Part shown: positions 46,880 through 54,077 of the stretch, one piece after another
Numbering within the stretch: position 1 is the stretch's first letter
How the letters are laid out: each line of letters begins with the position of its first letter
Assembly (NCBI GenBank): GCA_035307385.1
Contig: DATGID010000024.1
Location: 280,299-344,298, forward strand
From: DATBHW01 sp035307385
GTDB lineage: Bacteria; Chloroflexota; Ktedonobacteria; Ktedonobacterales; DATBGS01
Direction: 5' to 3'
Length of the DNA: 64,000 nucleotides
Position numbers and translations under genes: made by a program
The notes under the pieces: model-generated
What the model was told of the DNA's origin: nothing
What the model saw: only the letters and a program-made list of their open reading frames with translations
The model's database searches: none

Positions 46880-47161
46880 CTACCATCCAGGCGGCAACGC
46901 TTGAAGCAGCAAGGTACGCATGATATCAAGCGCAGCCCAGGCAAAAAAGAACGCGACATTCACGACCCAAACGGGTGGAATGCGCCTGCGGATAGGCGCA
47001 ATAAAAGGTTCCGTGCAGCGCATGATGAACAACATAATCGGATTACTTTCGCCGAGATTAAAGAATGAGAGAATAAAGCGCACAAACATCAAAATGATTA
47101 AAGCAGCAAAAAACAAATTCACAATGTTATGCACAATATCATGTTGAAGCAGAAACATCAT
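46880..47161 (-). CDS. yggT: YggT-family membrane protein
   Basis: A 93-residue protein with two hydrophobic helices (about 12-33 and 65-88) and the conserved RCTEPFIAPIRRRIPP motif between them, as in YggT/YlmG, which is implicated in division-site or thylakoid-nucleoid organisation. Two ATGs occur in a row; GGGAGG favours the second at 47158. The first overlaps the stop of the DUF6391 gene (ATGATG), coupling the two. Confidence 0.92.
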   Translation of the reverse strand: MMFLLQHDIVHNIVNLFFAALIILMFVRFILSFFNLGESNPIMLFIMRCTEPFIAPIRRRIPPVWVVNVAFFFAWAALDIMRTLLLQALPPGW

Positions 47162-47685
47162 TGCCTCCCTGATTTATCGGGCAGCCGCGCCTGGCCTTGC
47201 GTGGTTTGAACCTCAACGGTAGATAGGCCAAAGTACGAACGGCGTTCAATCTCACGAACACGCACCCCACGCAGATCAGGCAGCGTCGTCACGTGCCGCT
47301 GCACCACCGTCCCAAACGGGCGGGCAATCAGCGCCGCGCCCAGCGTTCCCGCCGCCGCCGAAAACCATCTGCTGCGCGAGCGCGGCAGCGCCAGGGCGAG
47401 TGTCCAGCTTAGAACCGTCACGATAAGACCTACTGCAACATTTGTCCCACAATTGGGATGAATCGCCAGTTCAGCTTCACCTGCCTGGAGACGTTCCAGC
47501 GCTTCGGCGGCAGCCTCACGCACCTTCTCCAGATCAACCGGGCCAAAAATGATAAAGCCGCGCGGGCTGGAACGCGCGCTCAACCGCAGGTTGGCAACCT
47601 TTTCCGAAAGAATGGTCACTGTCGCGTGCTCCAGTGCATGATTCTGCCGAATCCGGCGACCAAAGAAGAGATCGACCACACCCAT
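47158..47685 (-). CDS. DUF6391 membrane protein in the SepF position
   Basis: A 175-residue protein of the DUF6391 family: RRIRQNHALEHATVTIL at 10-26, GFIIFGPVDLEKV, AIHPNCGTNVAVGLIVTVLSWTLAL with one hydrophobic segment around 85-105 and a second weaker one to about 125, then a basic beta-rich C terminus. Conserved His and Cys residues (NHALEHATV, HPNCGTN) could bind metal. It occupies the place between YggS and YggT where SepF sits in B. subtilis. Function unknown. Confidence 0.82.
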   Translation of the reverse strand: MGVVDLFFGRRIRQNHALEHATVTILSEKVANLRLSARSSPRGFIIFGPVDLEKVREAAAEALERLQAGEAELAIHPNCGTNVAVGLIVTVLSWTLALALPRSRSRWFSAAAGTLGAALIARPFGTVVQRHVTTLPDLRGVRVREIERRSYFGLSTVEVQTTQGQARLPDKSGRQ

Positions 47686-47725
47686 TATCAGCTATTTCCT
47701 TCACCTAGGCAGAACTGCATCACGC

Positions 47726-48424
47726 TTACTGCGCTGTGGAACGTTCTCCGAAGAGCGCTCGTCCAATGCGCACCATCGTGGCCCCTTCCTCAATCGCCAC
47801 GGCAAAATCGTTGGTCATTCCCATCGAAAGCGCGTCCCAGGAATCGCTCGGGAAGCGCTCGCGCAACTCGTCGCGCGCTTTCCGCAGCCGCCGAAAAACG
47901 GGCCGAACCTCTTCTGGCTCCGTAGTGTAAGGCGCAATGGTCATCAATCCCTGCACCTGCACATGTGGCAGGCGCAGCGCCTCCTCTGCCAGCGCGGGCA
48001 GTTCAGCCAGGTTGACTCCCTCCTTCGACGCTTCACCAGAAACATTTACCTGCAACAAAACGGCCACCGTCCGCCCACGCGCCGCAGCGCTGTGTTCCAA
48101 CGCCTGGGCCAGATGGATGCTATCCACGCTGTGAATGAGATCAAACGATTCCACCGCACGCGCCACTTTGTTGGTCTGAAGATGGCCGATGAGATGCCAG
48201 CGTATCAGCGGATATTGCAGCGCGGCCATCTTAGAGCGTGCCTCTTGCACGCGATTTTCGCCAAAGACTTTCAGTCCCAACTCATATGCCAGCGCGATAC
48301 GCTCGACGGGCACCGTCTTGGTCACGGCGATAATCGTTACATCATCGGCGCTGCGCCCGCTGCGTGTCGCGGCTTCCGCAACCTGCAAGCGGACCTGCCG
48401 AATGCGCTCAACCAAGTCATCCAT
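47726..48424 (-). CDS. yggS: YggS/PLPBP-family pyridoxal phosphate-binding protein
   Basis: A 232-residue PLP-homeostasis protein with a TIM-barrel fold. PLP is held by Lys36 in IIAVTKT; FGENRVQEA, WHLIGHLQTNK, HSVDS, and LSMGMTNDF with the phosphate-binding MVRIGRALFG follow. It is not an enzyme but buffers PLP and affects amino-acid metabolism. The ATG is 6 bases after the PgeF stop, so the operon is tight. Confidence 0.94.
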   Translation of the reverse strand: MDDLVERIRQVRLQVAEAATRSGRSADDVTIIAVTKTVPVERIALAYELGLKVFGENRVQEARSKMAALQYPLIRWHLIGHLQTNKVARAVESFDLIHSVDSIHLAQALEHSAAARGRTVAVLLQVNVSGEASKEGVNLAELPALAEEALRLPHVQVQGLMTIAPYTTEPEEVRPVFRRLRKARDELRERFPSDSWDALSMGMTNDFAVAIEEGATMVRIGRALFGERSTAQ

Positions 48425-48430
48425 CGTTTG

Positions 48431-49261
48431 CTAATCCACGTTCAAGCCCACCAGCACCGCAAAACGCCCGGTCTTGCCCTGTTCGCCGCGATGCGAAAAA
48501 AACAGATCGGTGCGGCAGCTGGTGCAAAAAAGCATGATCTCGATATGTTCTGAAGCCACGCCAGCCGCCAGCAATTGCTTGCGGTTGGTCTCCTTCAAAT
48601 CCAGCATCCAACGGTCAACGCGCCCGTCCACATGCGGCTGAAACACTGCCGAGTGTGCTCCATCCGGCAAGCGCTCGAATGTTTCCAACACATCCGGCCC
48701 CACCTCATAACAGCACGGGCCAATCGACGGAGCCAACCCCACCAGCAGATCAGCGGGCCGCGAGCCAAAACGCTCGACCAATGCCCGCACCGTCTTCCCG
48801 GCGATGCACAGCGACGTGCCGCGCCAACCAGCATGAGTCAGCGCCGCCACGCGCTGCACCGGGTCAAAATACAACACCGGCAGGCAATCCGCATACGAAA
48901 TCAACAGAAAGACGCCTGGCTCGCTAGTCATCAAGGCATCGGCGCGCCGCCGAAAGCCTGGGTCGAGAAGTTCATCATGATTGTGCTTCCATTCCGCGCC
49001 AACTTCGATTATTTCATCGCCATGCACAATCCACGAAGTCGCTATCAGCCAATCTGGCTGGCCCAGCGTCTCTGAAAGCAGCCGCCGATTCTCAAAAACC
49101 GTCGGGCGATCATCGCCAACGCTCAGGCCGGTATTCAAGCTGGCATAAGGCGCGGCGCTCAAACCGCCCTGGCGAGAAAACACTGCATGGGTCATTGCCG
49201 GATAGCGTGAAAAATGGTCGAACTGAAAAAAGAGACGCGCTGCTTGCTGCTCCTCAATCAC
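48431..49261 (-). CDS. pgeF: PgeF/YfiH-family peptidoglycan editing factor (laccase domain)
   Basis: A 276-residue protein of the YfiH/PgeF (multicopper oxidase-type, DUF152) family. Zinc or copper ligands sit in IVHGDEI (about 83), YADCLPVLYFD (Cys near 123) and THAGWRGT (His near 140); GPCCYEVG and MLFCTSCRTDLFFSHRGEQ are also conserved. In E. coli it removes misincorporated L-Ser or Gly from UDP-MurNAc peptides (editing). Corresponds to YlmD in Firmicutes. GTG at 49261 follows GGAGG with a long spacing. First gene of the five-gene operon. Confidence 0.92.
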   Translation of the reverse strand: MIEEQQAARLFFQFDHFSRYPAMTHAVFSRQGGLSAAPYASLNTGLSVGDDRPTVFENRRLLSETLGQPDWLIATSWIVHGDEIIEVGAEWKHNHDELLDPGFRRRADALMTSEPGVFLLISYADCLPVLYFDPVQRVAALTHAGWRGTSLCIAGKTVRALVERFGSRPADLLVGLAPSIGPCCYEVGPDVLETFERLPDGAHSAVFQPHVDGRVDRWMLDLKETNRKQLLAAGVASEHIEIMLFCTSCRTDLFFSHRGEQGKTGRFAVLVGLNVD

Positions 49262-49327
49262 GCGGGCCTGTTGACCTCCAGAGAAAGATCACCCCACTCG
49301 CCCCTCCATCAGCTATTGTAGCATAGT

Positions 49328-51667
49328 TCACGCTGGCGTCACATGCAGCGCAAGCACATCATCTGCCGCCAGCGTCAGATTCAGCGCTCCAGCGCCGCTG
49401 ACCTCAGCGTTCGAATGCTTGAAGCGGTAGAGCGTCTCAACCTGCATGCTGGGCAGCCCCTCCAGCGTCAGCTTCATCTCGCCGCGCTGCTCGCCCAGGC
49501 GATTCAGCAGGAACAGCAGCCAGCTTCCATCGGGCAAGCGCCGCCGCACCGTTTCAACCTCCAGGTCGCTCACCACCTGCCGCTGCACGCCAGCAGCCCC
49601 CATCAGCCCCACCGCAAAGCGCCGCAGCCCCACGCGCTCTTCAGGAGCCAGCCGATAATAGACCGATGTGGCATACGCGCCGCCAGGCAAGGTTCCCAGC
49701 ACCGTACTTGCGCCCTGGCCCACCGGCACACGATAGCCTGCAACCTGCGCCCCAGCCCGTAAGACCATCTGCTCTTGCGTCACACGCGATTCAGGACCAA
49801 AGAGCAGCAGCCGATACTCGCCGCGTACCGCTGTGCCACCCGCCGAGGTAAGTTGAGCGCCAGGCAATTTGATGGCCTGGCCCACAAGCAGCGGCTCGAC
49901 CAGATCGCCCAGGTGCAGCGCGGTGGGCATCGTTTGCGCCAGCCGCCGCCGATGCAGCCGATAGCGCAGCGTGACACCGTTCAGCAATCCCAGCGTCATC
50001 TCTCGTTTTCCCAGCCACTGCGCGCTTTGCTCGGCATAGGGATACAGCGCCTCGGCATCGGCCAACTGCCGCCCATAGGCATCCTGGCGAATCGGCCCCG
50101 GCAGCGTGACAAGCTGCCCACCCTGCTCCACATAGCGGCGCAGCTTGACAAGGTTCGTCGCGTCAAGATATTGTTTTGTTGGCAGCACAGCCACGCCCTG
50201 CGCCGCCAATTGCTCATCCGTCACCTGCTCCAGATCGAAGAAGCGCGGTTGATAGCCTGCGCTCACCAGCAGATCATAGAAGCCAAACATACCCAACGAC
50301 GCAAAAAACGGCATGGATTCCAGATCGTTCCTTCTGGCCGAATATTCATCTATCGTCAAACGACTGTAGGGCTGATAATGCAGATAGGCGATGCTGTCAT
50401 GCGCCTCGGTTGACTGGAGGATAAGCTGCTCGTGCCGCGCCAGAAACTCTTGCACGCCGCGCACCGTCGCATAGCGCGGCTGCTCGCGGCCTTCTTCATC
50501 CAGCAGTGTGTGATAACGATATGGCGCGCCCTCCGGGTCCTTGCCATCGTGGACAATGTACATGGCATAGCCGCGCGTGTCGTGCGCCACGCAGCCGAGC
50601 ATCGCCTGTACCGTAGCCTCCTTGGCGACCTGGGCGCGCTCGTCCCACCAGCCCGCGCCCAGTTCCAGGCACGCGGCTGGGCGCGATGGTGTGGCATAGG
50701 CGCTAAAAAGTGCCGGAGCCTGCGACGAAAGAAACGGGAAATCGGCAGTCGCCGGGGAGCCGCTGCTTTTGGTATACAGGTCGAAGCCATATACATCGGC
50801 CACAGCAGACTTCGCGCCCGGATGCGCCGGGCTGGAATACGTTGCCTGCTCGTTGATTGCCAGCGGTACCGGCACGCCAAGCTCTCCGGCGATCTTGCGC
50901 AGATACTTTAAATAACTGACCAGCCAATCCTCAAGAAAGCGCTGCCAATCAATCGCCTCGCCGCGCTCCCAACTGCCACGCGGCGGCAGAATCTGCCCGA
51001 AGGCGTGGAAGTTCGTGCCCCAGGCAGCGTTCAAATCCTCGATCTCGCCATAGGTATCGTGCAAGAAGATACGATAGCGCCCGATGGTATCGGGGTTGAA
51101 GTCAAACTTGCCCAGCGATGCCCCATACATCAGGCCCGTTTCGTTATCAAGCTGAAAGCTGATGACTGGATGATCGAAATAAGGCCGCAGCACCTCGACC
51201 AGCGCCGCGTACCAGCGCTCGACCTTCGCCAGATACGTCGCCTGCATCACGGCAAAGTTGAAATAATGATCGCCGCGAATCAGTTGCCCATCCGGGCCGC
51301 GCATCACCGTATCGGGATACTGTTCGCCCAGCCAATGCGGATGCCCAAAGCCGCGATATTCCGCGTAGATAAACGGTCCAGGGCGCGCCAGCACCAGCAA
51401 GCCGCTGGCGCGGCATGTCTCTAAAAACGCGATCAGGCTGCGCTGCGGATGGGTGCGCCCGGTAAAATCGAGCGTGCCTTCGTCCGGCTCATGCCAGACC
51501 CAGGGGATATAGCTGGAGACAGCATTAAAGCCCGCCGCCTTCAGCTTTTCCAAACCTGGCTGCCACAGATCGGGCCGAATACGAAAGTATTGAAACTCGC
51601 CCGCTCGCCAGAACCAGGGCCGACCATCCAATGTAAACACACCGTCACACGCGCCGAATCGAGCCAT
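49328..51667 (-). CDS. GH35 beta-galactosidase-like enzyme
   Basis: A 779-residue glycoside hydrolase family 35 enzyme. The TIM barrel has FQYFRIRPDLWQPGLEKLKAAGFNAVSSYIPWVWHEP near the start, ARPGPFIYAEYRGFG, the acid/base ISFQLDNETG (Glu about 180) and the strand region around VADVYGFDLYT; C-terminal parts are beta domains. No signal peptide is seen, so it should be cytoplasmic. It hydrolyses terminal beta-galactosides; natural substrate unknown. The ATG at 51667 has no strong ribosome site. It is monocistronic. Confidence 0.88.
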   Translation of the reverse strand: MARFGACDGVFTLDGRPWFWRAGEFQYFRIRPDLWQPGLEKLKAAGFNAVSSYIPWVWHEPDEGTLDFTGRTHPQRSLIAFLETCRASGLLVLARPGPFIYAEYRGFGHPHWLGEQYPDTVMRGPDGQLIRGDHYFNFAVMQATYLAKVERWYAALVEVLRPYFDHPVISFQLDNETGLMYGASLGKFDFNPDTIGRYRIFLHDTYGEIEDLNAAWGTNFHAFGQILPPRGSWERGEAIDWQRFLEDWLVSYLKYLRKIAGELGVPVPLAINEQATYSSPAHPGAKSAVADVYGFDLYTKSSGSPATADFPFLSSQAPALFSAYATPSRPAACLELGAGWWDERAQVAKEATVQAMLGCVAHDTRGYAMYIVHDGKDPEGAPYRYHTLLDEEGREQPRYATVRGVQEFLARHEQLILQSTEAHDSIAYLHYQPYSRLTIDEYSARRNDLESMPFFASLGMFGFYDLLVSAGYQPRFFDLEQVTDEQLAAQGVAVLPTKQYLDATNLVKLRRYVEQGGQLVTLPGPIRQDAYGRQLADAEALYPYAEQSAQWLGKREMTLGLLNGVTLRYRLHRRRLAQTMPTALHLGDLVEPLLVGQAIKLPGAQLTSAGGTAVRGEYRLLLFGPESRVTQEQMVLRAGAQVAGYRVPVGQGASTVLGTLPGGAYATSVYYRLAPEERVGLRRFAVGLMGAAGVQRQVVSDLEVETVRRRLPDGSWLLFLLNRLGEQRGEMKLTLEGLPSMQVETLYRFKHSNAEVSGAGALNLTLAADDVLALHVTPA

Positions 51668-51754
51668 AATCCGAGTCCGCCATTCGACAAAATTGATAGA
51701 AGATGAGAACGAAGAAAGAACTATCCTAACGTCAGGTCACATAACCAGCAGGTC

Positions 51755-52330
51755 TTATCGCTCTTTGCCGGGGGCGTCTGGTCCATCCAGCGCATCCTGA
51801 TAGACCTCCGGTTTGAGCACCCCAATATAGGGCAGGTTGCGATAGCGCTGCGCGTAATCCAGGCCATAGCCAACCACAAAACGGTCAGCAACCTGAAAGC
51901 CCATGTAGTCCGGGGTCACGACTTTCTCGCGCTCCTTGACCTTATCAATCAGCGTGCAAACGCGCAGGCTGGCAGGTTTGCGCGTGCGCAGCACATCCAA
52001 CAGATAGTGCAAGGTCAAGCCGCTGTCCACAATATCTTCTACCAGCAAGACATGCTTGCCCTCGATGGGTTCCTCTAAGTCTTTCACGATGCGGACCACG
52101 CCGCTCGACTCAGTGGCGCTGCCATAGCTGGAAACCACCATAAAATCCATCTCCAGCGGCAGATCAATCGCCCGCGCCAGATCGGCCATGAACATCAGGG
52201 CACCCTTCAAAACGCAGAGCAGCAGCATCGTGCGCCCCTGATACTCGTGGGTGATCTGCCGTCCTAATTCCTCCACCTTTTTCTGCAATTGTTTCTCTGT
52301 GATCAAGACCTCTTCGATGTCTTTGTGCAC
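51755..52330 (-). CDS. hpt: Hypoxanthine-guanine phosphoribosyltransferase
   Basis: A 191-residue purine salvage enzyme. The PRPP-binding loop reads VLLVEDIVDSGLTLHYLL (about 95-112); LKGALMFMADLARAI is the pyrophosphate loop region; VVGYGLDYAQRYRNLPYIGVL closes the active site. It converts hypoxanthine or guanine to IMP or GMP. GTG at 52330 has AAAGGGG upstream. It follows tilS by 17 bases, the common tilS-hpt pairing, but the usual ftsH does not follow. Confidence 0.96.
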   Translation of the reverse strand: MHKDIEEVLITEKQLQKKVEELGRQITHEYQGRTMLLLCVLKGALMFMADLARAIDLPLEMDFMVVSSYGSATESSGVVRIVKDLEEPIEGKHVLLVEDIVDSGLTLHYLLDVLRTRKPASLRVCTLIDKVKEREKVVTPDYMGFQVADRFVVGYGLDYAQRYRNLPYIGVLKPEVYQDALDGPDAPGKER

Positions 52331-52347
52331 AAATTCCCCTTTCTGCG

Positions 52348-53841
52348 TTACGGAACAGCTTCCAATTCCAGCGCCAGCACGCGCCGCGTCGACTGCGTCA
52401 GTTTCAGCACATCGGCAATCCGATAACCGGCCACCCAGAGAATACTCTCGTCAGCCCCGCAGACCAGCGGCAACGCGTCGCGCTCGGCGCGGGGCACTTT
52501 GGCGTCCACCAGCACATCTTGCAGCTTCTTCGCCGCTGGCATACCCAGGCCACGAAAGCGATCACCCGCGCGCCGCGTGCGCACATGCAATGGCTGATAT
52601 GCCTCCAGAGCATCCAGATCGATATAGCCCCACTGCTCGCGGCTGCCGCGCTGCTCGTAGCCTGGTGGTGGGGTGGTCTGCTTATCCAGCACATGTGCCC
52701 GCACCAGCCAGCGCGAGTGAGGCAGCCGTGCCTCACCTGGCACGGCTAAAGGGACGGCTGCGCGCTGTGTCGACGCGCCAGATGTTCCGCTCGACTGGTC
52801 TGACTCTGCTGGATGCTCCAACGTGGACCACTCGTAGATACGGAATCGCTCGTAGATGCGGCGCAATCGTAGCCCTCCAGGTAGATGCAGCACGCCAGCG
52901 CCAGAAGCCCGCGCAAGCAAGGCGTCAACTGCTTCCAGGTGGCGCAGTTCCAGATGCGCCGCGCCACCGGACGCCTGCAATCCGGCGCGCAGCAGCACCC
53001 GGCGCCGCAGCGCCAGCGGCAAACGCCGATAGACCGATACATCCCCCTCCAGAGCATGTTCTGTCTCACTGATGATCACATCGGACCAGCGCGCAGCCAC
53101 CTGCGCCTGCATATACGCATCATCTTCGGCCAACACGGCAGCATTGCGCAGCAGCGTCTCACGCAGGTTCGGATTATACTGTTCCAGCACGGTCAGCAGA
53201 TCATGGCGAATGCGATTACGCAGAAAGCGGCGGTCCTGATTGCTGGCATCCTCACAATAAGCAAGCTGCCGCTGCTCGCAATAGCGCAGCACCTCGGCGC
53301 GGCTGACGCGCAGCAGCGGGCGAATAATATCGCCCTCCAACGGCTGCATTCCGGCCAGGCCAGCCAGCCCACTGCCGCGCAGCCAATGCATGACCAGCGT
53401 CTCTACCTGATCGTCGGCCTGGTGAGCCACGGCAATGCGCTCCGCGCCAACGTTCGCAGCCACGCGGCGCAAGAACGCATAGCGCGCCTGGCGGGCGGCG
53501 TCTTCAAGCGAGCGATGGCTCTTGCGCGCCAGCGCCGGAACATCTTCCTGCCCCAGCGCGCAGGGCAAGCCCCACTGGGCCGCGAGATCAGCCACAAACG
53601 CCGCGTCAGCGCGGCCAGCCTCGCCGCGCAAACCATGATCGAGATGAGCGACATGAAGGCTGATGCGCGCATATGGCCCTGCGGAGCCACACAGGCTCTT
53701 CAGAAGGTGTAAAAGGGAAACCGAATCCGGCCCACCTGAGACACCCACAACAACAACGCCGCTGTCTGGGAACAGATGCTGCGTATCAATAGCGGTACGA
53801 ACTGCCGCCAGTAAACTGGACTCAGTTGAAGCTTGTCCCAT
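52348..53841 (-). CDS. tilS: tRNA(Ile)-lysidine synthetase
   Basis: A 497-residue ATP-PPi enzyme that converts C34 of tRNA-Ile(CAU) to lysidine, making it read AUA. The PP-loop SGGPDS (35-40), AHLDHGLRGEAGRADAAFVADLA, AHQADDQVETLVMHWLRGSGLAGLAGM and PLLRVSRAEVL...YCEDASNQDRRFLRNRIRHDLL are canonical. A C-terminal substrate-binding domain (TilS_C, about 420-490, RTRRAGDRFRGLGMPAAKKLQDVLVDAKVP) is present. Essential in most bacteria. Upstream is a weak CAGGTCC ribosome site. Confidence 0.96.
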   Translation of the reverse strand: MGQASTESSLLAAVRTAIDTQHLFPDSGVVVVGVSGGPDSVSLLHLLKSLCGSAGPYARISLHVAHLDHGLRGEAGRADAAFVADLAAQWGLPCALGQEDVPALARKSHRSLEDAARQARYAFLRRVAANVGAERIAVAHQADDQVETLVMHWLRGSGLAGLAGMQPLEGDIIRPLLRVSRAEVLRYCEQRQLAYCEDASNQDRRFLRNRIRHDLLTVLEQYNPNLRETLLRNAAVLAEDDAYMQAQVAARWSDVIISETEHALEGDVSVYRRLPLALRRRVLLRAGLQASGGAAHLELRHLEAVDALLARASGAGVLHLPGGLRLRRIYERFRIYEWSTLEHPAESDQSSGTSGASTQRAAVPLAVPGEARLPHSRWLVRAHVLDKQTTPPPGYEQRGSREQWGYIDLDALEAYQPLHVRTRRAGDRFRGLGMPAAKKLQDVLVDAKVPRAERDALPLVCGADESILWVAGYRIADVLKLTQSTRRVLALELEAVP

Positions 53842-53979
53842 GAATCTTTTGGACCTGAGGAAAGGGAGAGGGTGCTGCTAGCAACAATTAGACTGTATTA
53901 TAGCAGGCAACCCTGGAACTTGTCAATCCCCAAAAGACCGCCGCAAGTGTAAAACCATTGTGAAAGCGAGTAACAAGAA

Positions 53980-54018
53980 ACGGGGATAGCGTCCTGCTCA
54001 CAGGAGTACCATCCCCGT
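53980..54018 (-). terminator. Terminator hairpin of ppdK
   Basis: ACGGGGAT (53980-53987) and ATCCCCGT (54011-54018) form an 8-bp outer stem with an inner 5-6 bp stem (GTCCTG/CAGGA). On the minus strand it is followed by TTTCTTG, about 60 bases past the ppdK stop. Confidence 0.65.
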
Positions 54019-54077
54019 CTCTTATTATCGCACACAGCCTTGCCCCAGGCACGCACCTGAGTGCAATGCGCCAGGCG

